Assembly: GCA_031288055.1 (NCBI GenBank)
Contig: JAITSD010000038.1
Location: forward strand, 1-6,120
Direction: 5' to 3'
Length of the DNA: 6,120 bases
Origin: Candidatus Opitulatrix roisinitermitis
GTDB lineage: Bacteria > Actinomycetota > Actinomycetes > Actinomycetales > Bifidobacteriaceae
The notes under the pieces were generated by a model that was given only the letters and a program-made list of their open reading frames with translations, did not search any database and had not been told where the DNA came from. This document shows positions 1 through 6,120 of this stretch, piece by piece. Position numbers and translations under genes: made by a program. Numbering within the stretch: the first letter of the stretch is position 1; each line of letters starts with the position of its first letter.

Positions 1-11
1 TTAATAATTTT

Positions 12-33
12 ATTAAGTCATTAATAACTTAAT
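12..33. repeat. Short inverted repeat in the HU leader
   Basis: ATTAAGT at 12-18 is matched by its reverse complement ACTTAAT at 27-33, with an 8-base spacer. It sits about 40 bases before the HU start, where a promoter would be expected. It could be an operator half-site pair, or chance in DNA this AT-rich. No convincing -35/-10 pair can be assigned nearby; TTAAAT/TATAG around 51-60 is the only loose -10 candidate. Confidence 0.25.
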
Positions 34-62
34 TTCAATAATGTTGAGATTTAAATATAGAT

Positions 63-68
63 AAGGAG
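63..68 (+). promoter_or_regulatory. Strong Shine-Dalgarno site of the HU gene
   Basis: AAGGAG lies six bases before the ATG at 75. This is a near-ideal match to the 16S rRNA 3' end at near-ideal spacing, as expected for an abundant nucleoid protein, and it decides the start codon. Confidence 0.85.
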
Positions 69-74
69 AATATT

Positions 75-356
75 ATGGCAACATTAACAAAAGGGGATCT
101 CGTAATAGAAGTCTCAAAAAAATCAGGTTTAACAGGTGCCGATGCTCAAAGAGCTTTAAACGCTGTTGAAGAGATACTTATTTCAGCTTTGAAAAAAGGT
201 GATGAAGTTAATTGGACTGGTTATTTGAAAGCTTATGTAGCTAAAAGAGCTGCTAGAGATGGCAGAAATCCTGCAACTGGTCAAGCAATTAAAATTCCGG
301 CTGGCAAAGTTGCTAAAATTAAAGCTGGTGCTAAATTAAAAGCAGCTGCTAAATAA
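75..356 (+). CDS. hup: HU-family nucleoid-associated DNA-binding protein
   Basis: This 93-residue protein belongs to the HU/IHF family: small basic proteins that dimerise, bend DNA and compact the nucleoid. The N-terminal helical part (about 1-45) has the usual pattern, with the start MATLTKGDLV followed by an amphipathic helix ending in ALKKGDEV. The DNA-binding arm is clear: RAARDGRNPATG at about 58-69, with the intercalating proline at P66, then IKIPAGKV and a Lys/Ala-rich tail. Length matches the usual 90-95 residues. One oddity is that the normally conserved GFGTF turn after the second helix is replaced by GYLKA (49-53), and the usual KVPxF is KVAKI. The ATG start is fixed by AAGGAG six bases upstream. 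It is monocistronic as far as can be seen and ends at a strong terminator. Family assignment is secure. Whether it is the main HU of the cell or a paralogue is not known. Confidence 0.95.
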   Translation: MATLTKGDLVIEVSKKSGLTGADAQRALNAVEEILISALKKGDEVNWTGYLKAYVAKRAARDGRNPATGQAIKIPAGKVAKIKAGAKLKAAAK

Positions 357-364
357 TTATTTTT

Positions 365-406
365 ACAAAACACCCTTTGAGGAAATTTCCTCAAAGGGTG
401 TTTTGT
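365..406. terminator. Bidirectional intrinsic terminator between convergent genes
   Basis: Bases 365-385 and 386-406 are exact reverse complements, giving a 42-bp perfect palindrome whose core is CACCCTTTGAGG / CCTCAAAGGGTG around an AAATTT centre. On the + strand the GC-rich stem is followed by TTTTGTTTAT, and on the minus strand by TTTTGTAAAA, so each direction has a T-rich tail that is partly paired with the A-rich foot of the stem. It begins 9 bases after the HU stop codon and lies 31 bases beyond the nifJ stop codon, so it should serve both convergent genes. Confidence 0.92.
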
Positions 407-437
407 TTATTTAAACTAATCAAAAAAATAAAATATA

Positions 438-3400
438 CTACAAATTAACAGTTTGTCTAATTTTGTCACCTTGACCTGATAAGTCAGCGTAATATAAAAA
501 TCGTTTCTTAGCAAAATCCACAGTTTTATCAAATAACTGTTCAGCTTTATCTTTATGAACAGTTTGAAGAGCTGAAAAACGGTTTTGTTTCATCATAAAA
601 TCTTTCATAATTGAAAAATCTGGTTTTTTATAATCAAGCATCATAGCAGATTTATTTTTATCTAAATTATCAGGATTATAGCGATAAAGTGACCAATAAC
701 CAGATTCCACAGCTTCTTTAGCTTCAGCTAAGGACATAAACATACCGCCTTTCAAACCATGATTTATACAAGGTGTGTAAGCAATTATTATAGATGGTCC
801 AGGATATGCTTCAGCTTCACGAAAAGCTTTAATAGTTTGTTGGGCATTAGCTCCAGAAGCTATTTGGGCCACATAGACATTGCCATATGTCATGGCCATA
901 GCCCCTAAATCTTTTTTGCCTGTAGTTTTGCCAGAGGCTGCAAATTTAGCGATAGCAGCTGTTGGTGTAGCCTTAGAAGCTTGCCCGCCGGTATTAGCAT
1001 AAACTTCATTATCCATAACTAGTATATTAATATCTTCGCCTGTGGCTATAACATGATCAATACCCGCATAGCCTATATCATAACCCCAACCATCGCCACC
1101 TATAATCCATTGAGACGGTTTAATTAAAAGCTCCTTATTATCCCATAATTCAGTTAATAAAGGAATTTTCGACTTATGCAATTGTATTTGTTTTTTTAAA
1201 TTTTCTGCTCTATTTCTAGAACCTTCAGATACAAAAGCTCCATCAGCCCATTGAGCTAAAGCTGTTTTTAATTCATCGTCTATTTGAACATTAGCTAAAG
1301 CATCGGCGCAGGCAATATAATCATCAGCCCCTAAATAGTCACGCGTTTTGTTAATTAATTTACTACGGCGATATTTATTAGCCATGTACATACCTAAACC
1401 ATATTCAGCATTATCCTCAAATAAAGAATTAGACCAAGCTGGTCCATGTCCTTTATCATTAGTAGTAAAAGGAATAGCTGGCAGCGGCCCTCCCCAAATT
1501 GATGAACAACCAGTAGCATTAGCAATTATCATTCTATCGCCAAATAATTGAGTTAATAATTTAACATAAGGTGTTTCACCGCAACCAGCACAAGCTCCAG
1601 AAAACTCTAAAAGCGGTTTAACAAATTGAGAGCCTTTAACTGTATCTATTTTTACAGGATTAGCTTTAGTTTTTAAAGTCATAGCAAAAGCCCAATTTCT
1701 AGCTTGTTCCAATTGTGACTCATATTTAGCTGCTTTTAGGGCTTTTTCTTTAGCTGGACAAACCTGTATACATAAACCGCAACCAGTACAATCCTCAACT
1801 GATACTTGAATTCTATAATGAAGTCCATCAGTACCCCTCATATCTTTAGTAATAAAACCATCAGGAGCTGTTTTTAGCTCTTTATTATCTATTAATATAG
1901 GCCTAATAGCGGCATGAGGGCAAACAAATGAACATTCGTTACAACCTATACAATTTTCTGGCAACCATTCTGGTACAAAAGGTGCTACACCGCGTTTTTC
2001 ACTAGCACAAGTTCCAACGGGTACTGTGCCGTCCTTCATACCATTCCTAATAAGGTCACCAACTGATAAGCTATCGCCAGCTTGTTGAGAAATAGGTGTT
2101 AGAATTTGTTTAATATATTGTTCATTATCTACACCAACAGTATTAGGTATTTCAAAAGCATCTAATTGGTCAACGGATACATCTTTCCAAGAAGTCGGGT
2201 AGTTAACTTTATGAATTATATCAACAGTTCCATCAATAGCAGCCCAATTTTTTTCCACAATAGCCATTGATTTTCTAGCGTAAGACTTTTTAGCATCATC
2301 TTTTAATAAGTTTAAAGCTTTATCAAAATCAATTATACCAGACAGTTTGAAGAAAGCTGTTTGCATAGCTGTATTAGTTCGACCACCTAATCCTACTTCA
2401 CGAGCTAATTCTAGAGCATTGATAGTATAAAAACGAATATTATTTTCAGCAATATATTTTTTTAACCTATCTGGTAACTGCTTTTCTAGTTCCTCATCTG
2501 ACCATATACAATTCAAAAGAAATATACCGTCTTTTTTTAAACCTTTTATTACATCATATTTATGAACATAACTAGGTAAAGATACTGAAACAAAATCAGG
2601 GCTATTTATAAGATAAGTACTTCTTATAGGGGTTTGTCCAAATCTCAGATGTGAAATAGTTAGTCCGCCAGATTTTTTAGAATCATAGGAAAAATAACCT
2701 TGAACATATTTGTCAGTGTTGTTACCAATTATTTTAATAGCTGACTTATTAGCTCCGACTGTTCCGTCACTACCAAAACCCCAAAACTTACATTGCACAG
2801 TTTTAGGATTAGTTAAATCTAAAATATCAGTTTGTTCTAAACTAGTATCTGTAATATCGTCAGTTATACCGACTGTAAAATTATTTTTTGGTTTATTTTT
2901 ATTCAATTCTTCATATATTGATACAACTTGATCAGGTGTGAAATCTTTTGAACCTATACCAAATCGACCGCCGATTATTCTAGGAGCGTTAGTCTTTCCA
3001 TAGAAAGTTGATTGCACATCAAGTAATAACGGTTCGCCTTGCGAACCAGCTTCTTTAGTTCTGTCCAAAACGGCTATATTTTTAACTGTTTTAGGTATAA
3101 CTGTCACAAAATCAGCAGTTGGAAAAGGTCTATATAAATGTATAGTAACAACACCAACTTTTTTACCTGTTTGGTTGAGATGATCAATAGTTTGTTCAAC
3201 CACTTGAGCACCTGAACCCATTATGACTATTATATCGGTGGCATCTGCAGCACCATAATAATTGACTAAATCGTAATTGGTGCCTCTTAGTTCATTTATT
3301 TTGGCCATATATTTTTTAACTATTTTTGGTACCTCTAAATAATTAGCATTGACTGTTTCTCTTTGTTGAAAATAAGTATCGGGATTTTCATTAGTTCCAG

Positions 3401-4046
3401 ATACAGTTGGTTTTTCTGGATTAATTGCTCTGGCTTTAAATTCGGCTAATTTTGTTTTATTAATTAATGGTCTCAGATCATCGTAACTTAAGGTATTAAT
3501 TTTTTGAATTTCATGAGAGGTTCTAAAGCCGTCAAAAAAGTTGATAAAAGGCACACTAGATTCAATAGAAGCTAAATGAGCTACAGCTGATAAATCCATA
3601 ACTTCTTGCACAGAGTTTTCGGCTAACATAGCAAAACCAGTTTGACGAACTGACATAATATCTGAATGATCACCAAAGATTGATAAAGCGTTAGTTGCAA
3701 TGGCTCTAGCTGACACATGAAATACACAAGGCAAAAGTTCACCAGCTATTTTATACATATTAGGAATCATTAACAATAAACCTTGAGAAGCGGTATATGT
3801 GCTAGTTAAAGCCCCTGATTTTAAAGAGCCGTGAACCGCTCCAGCTGCACCAGCTTCCGATTGTAATTCTCTAACTTCCACGACTTCATTAAATAAATTT
3901 TTTCTGCCTTCAGCGGACCATTGATCAATTAACTCAGCCATAGTTGAACTAGGGGTTATAGGATAAATTGAAGCTATTTGAGTAAATCCATAAGATATAT
4001 AGGCTGCAGCTGTATTACCATCCATTGACTCTTTTTTATTAAACAC
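438..4046 (-). CDS. nifJ: Pyruvate:ferredoxin (flavodoxin) oxidoreductase, one-chain type
   Basis: This 1202-residue enzyme oxidises pyruvate with CoA to acetyl-CoA and CO2 and passes the electrons to ferredoxin or flavodoxin; it is cytoplasmic and typical of anaerobes. All parts of the homodimeric family are present in order. The N-terminal pyruvate-binding domain has YPITPSS (28-34, T31), E64 and SAR with R114, the catalytic positions known from the Desulfovibrio enzyme. Domain II (about 260-400) and the gamma-type CoA-binding domain (about 415-620) follow. The ferredoxin-like domain has two CxxCxxCxxxCP clusters (C699/702/705/709 and C753/756/759/763). The TPP domain holds the proximal cluster cysteines C819, C822, C847 and C1093, plus GGDGWGYD (983-990) and DNEVYANTGGQ (1012-1022). 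No key residue is missing. It ends without the long C-terminal extension of the Desulfovibrio africanus enzyme. The start is GTG, supported by GAGAGG five bases upstream; the first ATG is at codon 8. The stop is TAG. It lies 90 bp downstream of a flavodoxin gene and is probably co-transcribed with it. Confidence 0.98.
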   Translation of the reverse strand: MFNKKESMDGNTAAAYISYGFTQIASIYPITPSSTMAELIDQWSAEGRKNLFNEVVEVRELQSEAGAAGAVHGSLKSGALTSTYTASQGLLLMIPNMYKIAGELLPCVFHVSARAIATNALSIFGDHSDIMSVRQTGFAMLAENSVQEVMDLSAVAHLASIESSVPFINFFDGFRTSHEIQKINTLSYDDLRPLINKTKLAEFKARAINPEKPTVSGTNENPDTYFQQRETVNANYLEVPKIVKKYMAKINELRGTNYDLVNYYGAADATDIIVIMGSGAQVVEQTIDHLNQTGKKVGVVTIHLYRPFPTADFVTVIPKTVKNIAVLDRTKEAGSQGEPLLLDVQSTFYGKTNAPRIIGGRFGIGSKDFTPDQVVSIYEELNKNKPKNNFTVGITDDITDTSLEQTDILDLTNPKTVQCKFWGFGSDGTVGANKSAIKIIGNNTDKYVQGYFSYDSKKSGGLTISHLRFGQTPIRSTYLINSPDFVSVSLPSYVHKYDVIKGLKKDGIFLLNCIWSDEELEKQLPDRLKKYIAENNIRFYTINALELAREVGLGGRTNTAMQTAFFKLSGIIDFDKALNLLKDDAKKSYARKSMAIVEKNWAAIDGTVDIIHKVNYPTSWKDVSVDQLDAFEIPNTVGVDNEQYIKQILTPISQQAGDSLSVGDLIRNGMKDGTVPVGTCASEKRGVAPFVPEWLPENCIGCNECSFVCPHAAIRPILIDNKELKTAPDGFITKDMRGTDGLHYRIQVSVEDCTGCGLCIQVCPAKEKALKAAKYESQLEQARNWAFAMTLKTKANPVKIDTVKGSQFVKPLLEFSGACAGCGETPYVKLLTQLFGDRMIIANATGCSSIWGGPLPAIPFTTNDKGHGPAWSNSLFEDNAEYGLGMYMANKYRRSKLINKTRDYLGADDYIACADALANVQIDDELKTALAQWADGAFVSEGSRNRAENLKKQIQLHKSKIPLLTELWDNKELLIKPSQWIIGGDGWGYDIGYAGIDHVIATGEDINILVMDNEVYANTGGQASKATPTAAIAKFAASGKTTGKKDLGAMAMTYGNVYVAQIASGANAQQTIKAFREAEAYPGPSIIIAYTPCINHGLKGGMFMSLAEAKEAVESGYWSLYRYNPDNLDKNKSAMMLDYKKPDFSIMKDFMMKQNRFSALQTVHKDKAEQLFDKTVDFAKKRFLYYADLSGQGDKIRQTVNL

Positions 4047-4136
4047 TTTTTCCTCTCAAATCTGTCTATAATTTTGTAAAATTTCTTATTTAATTTTTAC
4101 TTATAATTAGTTAATAATAATTATTTAACACTGTTT
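4047..4136 (-). promoter_or_regulatory. AT-rich flavodoxin-nifJ spacer with possible operator, no terminator
   Basis: This 90-bp spacer is almost purely A+T apart from the nifJ ribosome binding site. No GC-rich hairpin is present, so read-through from the flavodoxin gene into nifJ is likely. It contains a near-palindrome at 4110-4129: GTTAA and TTAAC arms separated by 10 A/T bases. That could be a regulator site. The half-sites resemble those of the redox repressor Rex, but the arm spacing is too wide for the usual Rex site. AATTATAGA near 4065-4073 could act as a -10 box for an extra nifJ promoter, though I see no good -35. Confidence 0.3.
4052..4057 (-). promoter_or_regulatory. Ribosome binding site that selects the GTG start of nifJ
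   Basis: Read on the minus strand, GAGAGG is followed by five A residues and then GTG (4046-4044). The alternative ATG at 4025-4023 (the Met of MDGNTAAA) is preceded by AAAAAAGAGTCA, a weaker and closer match. The GTG start gives the short MFNKKES lead before MDGNTAAA, as is common in the family. Confidence 0.75.
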
Positions 4137-4574
4137 CTATTTAATAATGGCATCAGTAAATTTTTTAATATTTTCCAAATCCTCATCATCTGGATCAAAC
4201 TCCACTTTTACACCAGGAGCACCCTTAGTAGCACCTGTTTTGGCGAAAGCTTCTTCAAATAGTTCTACAGCTTTGCAAAAATTATTTCCATAAGATGTAT
4301 CCCCGGAACCTAAAACTCCATATTTTTTGTTTGATAAATCAAGTTCTTGTAATTCATCATAGAAATCAACTGCCTCGTCTGGTAAATCACCGTCACCATA
4401 AGTATATGATGCAATTATAGCAATATCAAAATCATTAAAATCACTAGGACTAGATGAATCAATTTCATCAATAGTTACTTCAATTCCGGCAGTTTCTAGA
4501 TTTTCTTTAGTAGCTTTAGCTATTTCCTCAGTATTTCCAGTTAGGGATGCATAAATTATTTTGGCAGATGTCAT
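4137..4574 (-). CDS. fld: Short-chain flavodoxin
   Basis: This 145-residue, strongly acidic protein is a soluble FMN electron carrier that accepts one electron at a time at low potential. The FMN phosphate loop is SLTGNTE (10-16) after the first beta strand KIIYAS. The isoalloxazine loops are ASYTYGDGDLPD (55-66) and GSGDTSYGNNFC (89-100), where Y95 is the usual stacking tyrosine. In the first of these, Y59 takes the place where many flavodoxins have Trp. The length and the lack of the roughly 20-residue insertion in the last strand mark it as short-chain. The start ATG has GAAAGGA five bases upstream, and the stop is TAG. It lies directly upstream of nifJ with no terminator between, so the likely job is carrying electrons from pyruvate oxidation, either replacing or supplementing ferredoxin. 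Which enzyme re-oxidises it is not shown in this window. Confidence 0.95.
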   Translation of the reverse strand: MTSAKIIYASLTGNTEEIAKATKENLETAGIEVTIDEIDSSSPSDFNDFDIAIIASYTYGDGDLPDEAVDFYDELQELDLSNKKYGVLGSGDTSYGNNFCKAVELFEEAFAKTGATKGAPGVKVEFDPDDEDLENIKKFTDAIIK

Positions 4575-4579
4575 TATTT

Positions 4580-4586
4580 TCCTTTC
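4580..4586 (-). promoter_or_regulatory. Ribosome binding site of the flavodoxin gene
   Basis: Minus-strand GAAAGGA is followed by AAATA and then ATG. Good match and spacing confirm the flavodoxin start at 4574. Confidence 0.75.
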
Positions 4587-4623
4587 ATGTTTATATATAT
4601 GACTTTCTATATAGTCTATTTTT

Positions 4624-4632
4624 ATTGTAACA
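4624..4632 (-). promoter_or_regulatory. Candidate extended -10 promoter for flavodoxin-nifJ
   Basis: Minus-strand TGTTACAAT matches the extended -10 pattern TGnTAnnnT with five of six bases of TATAAT. It lies about 50 bases upstream of the flavodoxin start and downstream of the nupC terminator, where a promoter for this transcription unit is required. The best -35-like hexamer, TTTACA, is about 20 bases upstream, too far for the usual spacing, so the call rests on the extended -10 element and on position. Confidence 0.4.
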
Positions 4633-4658
4633 TAAAAACTTTATAGCAGTGTAAAAAT

Positions 4659-4704
4659 AAACCCGAGCCACTTGTTTTTTTAACAAAACAAGTGGCTCGG
4701 GTTT
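4659..4704 (-). terminator. Intrinsic terminator downstream of nupC
   Basis: The arms 4659-4678 and 4685-4704 form a perfect 20-bp stem with a 6-base loop; its core is CCCGAGCCACTTG / CAAGTGGCTCGGG. Read on the minus strand, it starts 14 bases after the nupC stop codon and runs into TTTATTTTTAC. It separates nupC from the flavodoxin-nifJ unit on the same strand. The + strand side has a GGGTTTT run followed by A residues, so termination in that direction would be weaker. Confidence 0.92.
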
Positions 4705-4718
4705 TAAAAATATTTATT

Positions 4719-6017
4719 CTACCAAACAAATAAACCAACTGAAGCTGCGGCTAATAAAGAAACTAATATACCTGACAGAAACATTTTTGGCACATTTTTA
4801 GAAATAGCATCATTTGCCTCTTCGTCAGCTATACCTTTATAAACACCTGTAACTATGCCTATAGTAGAAAAATTAACAAAAGAAGTTAAGAATATACTTA
4901 AAACGGCCGTAAAGTGCTGAGAGTATTCAGCTGATTGTCCAGTATCAATACTTTGCAAAGTGCTGCCTATTTGCCCCATAACCACAAACTCATTAGTGAC
5001 TAATTTTAAACCCATAAGTGTTGCCATATGAAAAGCTTGATCCATTGGAAGACCTAATAAAAAAGCTGGAATAGTTAAGAAAACACCTAGAATATTTTCT
5101 AAAGTTAACCAAGATAAAGTAGTTAATCCTAATAATTGGTCAGCTAAATAAGCTAAGGCCACAAAGGCGCAAACATTTGCCATAATAATCAAAATTAATC
5201 GTCCACCAGTTAAAATTGAATCTCCTAAGTAAATAAAAAAAGGTGGTTTCTTTATTTTTTGTCCATTAGCATCCTCATTAACTTTGACCACAAAATCTTC
5301 TTTATCAGATAACTTTGGTATAGGATTTAAAATAGATGTTACTATAGCTACTGCCATAATATTAAGCGGCACAGCTGTTAAAATATAATGACCTGGCATC
5401 ATTTTTAAATAAGCACCTAAAATAGAAGCTGTTATACAGCTCATGGACATCATAGCTATGGTAACATTTCTAATAGTAGATAATCTTTTTATTTGAAAAC
5501 GGGAAACTGCTAAAGCTTCACTATTTCCTAAAAACATCATTTCAACTAAATAAAATGATTCAAATTTTCCTTTACCTGTTACAAAATTAATACCAGCTCC
5601 TACCCAACGGATAATAAAAGGTAAAAATCCCACATACGTCAAGATATCAAATAAAGGCACAATCATTAAAATCGGCATTAGAGACGATATAACAAAAGTC
5701 ATAGAATCTCCTGGCATAGTTCCGCCAATTTCTTTACCCATGGACGCGGGAACAGAATTAGATAAAATGAAAGCTACACCTTTATAAGAACAGTTAACTA
5801 GCCAAGTAAAGCCATTAGCTGCGGCATCTACAGCATCTCTACCCATAGGCGTTGCTACCATAAAAGCCGCTAAAGCAATCATAACTGCTGACATAATGCC
5901 CAAATATTTCAAATTTCTTTTATTAAAAGCCTCTTTTCTATTATTAGAAGCCACCCAGGCAAAACCCATAAAAACTGGAATTGCTAAAATATTTAAAACC
6001 ACAAAACCTATATCCAT
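4719..6017 (-). CDS. nupC: NupC-type concentrative nucleoside transporter (CNT family)
   Basis: This 432-residue inner-membrane protein imports nucleosides coupled to a cation gradient (H+ or Na+). It has several hydrophobic segments, including about 3-22, 37-56, 106-145, 185-203, 208-230, 270-292, 305-325, 367-392 and 410-430. Family signatures are clear: FLGNSEALAVS (162-172) followed by MSMSCITASILGAY (190-203); LNI...ILNPIPK (218-235); MGLKLVTNEFVVM (335-347); and SFVNFSTIGIVTGVYKG (379-395). E167, E343 and N382 fall where CNT proteins bind the nucleoside; T385 stands where a serine is more usual. A polar loop (about 235-262) lies between the middle and C-terminal parts. It is slightly longer than the E. 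coli NupC of 400 residues. The ATG start has only a weak ribosome site (GAAAG, six bases upstream); the stop is TAG and a strong terminator follows. The substrate range (pyrimidine or purine) and the coupling ion cannot be read from the sequence. Confidence 0.94.
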   Translation of the reverse strand: MDIGFVVLNILAIPVFMGFAWVASNNRKEAFNKRNLKYLGIMSAVMIALAAFMVATPMGRDAVDAAANGFTWLVNCSYKGVAFILSNSVPASMGKEIGGTMPGDSMTFVISSLMPILMIVPLFDILTYVGFLPFIIRWVGAGINFVTGKGKFESFYLVEMMFLGNSEALAVSRFQIKRLSTIRNVTIAMMSMSCITASILGAYLKMMPGHYILTAVPLNIMAVAIVTSILNPIPKLSDKEDFVVKVNEDANGQKIKKPPFFIYLGDSILTGGRLILIIMANVCAFVALAYLADQLLGLTTLSWLTLENILGVFLTIPAFLLGLPMDQAFHMATLMGLKLVTNEFVVMGQIGSTLQSIDTGQSAEYSQHFTAVLSIFLTSFVNFSTIGIVTGVYKGIADEEANDAISKNVPKMFLSGILVSLLAAASVGLFVW

Positions 6018-6120
6018 TTCAATCTTTCTTTTGTTATAATTCCCTATATTACATAATTAATAATAAATTATTTTTTTAATTATTTTGTGTTTTGGGGTGT
6101 GTTTAGACTTTTTTTAGAAA
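6018..6120 (-). other. AT-rich nupC leader, no gene seen
   Basis: These 103 bases lie upstream of nupC and run to the window edge. They carry the weak GAAAG ribosome site at 6024-6028 and two loose -10 candidates on the minus strand (TTATAA at 6034-6039 and TAATAT at 6046-6051), neither with a recognisable -35. I see no open reading frame, riboswitch core or hairpin terminator here. Confidence 0.4.

Noticed and set aside
1348..1551. 67-codon open frame on the + strand
   Set aside because: It lies entirely inside nifJ on the opposite strand, has no ribosome binding site worth the name and no recognisable domain; it is a shadow of the real gene.
2710..2931. 73-codon open frame on the + strand
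   Set aside because: It is antisense to the CoA-binding part of nifJ, has low-complexity hydrophobic composition and no translation signal; it is a shadow frame.
4110..4129. Canonical Rex operator
   Set aside because: The usual Rex site has its TTGTTAA/TTAACAA-like arms only a few bases apart; here the spacing is 10 bases and the outer TT/AA positions do not match.
6018..6120. Purine-type riboswitch in the nupC leader
   Set aside because: Nucleoside transporters are sometimes riboswitch-controlled, but the leader is short, almost all A/T, and shows none of the conserved loop or junction sequences or an expression-platform hairpin.
1..6120. Alternative genetic code (UGA read as Trp or Gly)
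   Set aside because: All four genes are intact with standard translation and no in-frame UGA. Tryptophans checked use TGG. AT-richness alone is not evidence of recoding.
1..6120. Mobile element, CRISPR array, tRNA or rRNA gene
   Set aside because: I found no transposase or integrase motif, no regularly spaced direct repeats, no tRNA cloverleaf in the gaps, and the gaps are at most 144 bases long.

Overview
The window is AT-rich bacterial DNA (roughly one third G+C in the lines I sampled). It carries four complete protein genes and two strong intrinsic terminators. I see no RNA gene, mobile element, CRISPR array or prophage signal. The four reading frames are intact under the standard code: tryptophan is TGG, one gene stops with TAA and three with TAG. 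The gene content (a one-chain pyruvate:ferredoxin oxidoreductase, a short flavodoxin and a concentrative nucleoside carrier) points to an anaerobic, fermentative, low-GC bacterium that salvages nucleosides, perhaps gut- or host-associated. The phylum cannot be fixed from these genes by eye. The C-terminal half of the HU protein looks somewhat like alphaproteobacterial HU, but that is a weak hint only.

Layout: an HU-family nucleoid protein lies on the + strand at 75-356, with a strong ribosome binding site. It converges on a pyruvate:ferredoxin oxidoreductase gene (nifJ type, 438-4046, minus strand). The 81-bp gap between them holds a perfect 42-bp palindrome at 365-406 that should end transcription from both sides. 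Upstream of nifJ on the same strand is a short-chain flavodoxin (4137-4574), separated by a 90-bp AT-only-like spacer without a terminator. Farther upstream is a NupC-type nucleoside transporter (4719-6017), followed by its own hairpin terminator at 4659-4704, so it is a separate transcription unit. The last 103 bases are the AT-rich leader of nupC.

How they work together: the oxidoreductase splits pyruvate with CoA into acetyl-CoA, CO2 and two low-potential electrons. The flavodoxin encoded just upstream is the natural electron acceptor, so the pair reads as a small pyruvate-oxidation/electron-transfer operon. NupC and HU have no obvious direct link to it.

I looked for a hidden or new system and found none. 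The most notable points are the unusual core of the HU protein, the linked flavodoxin-nifJ pair with a candidate operator in its spacer, and the GTG start of nifJ.
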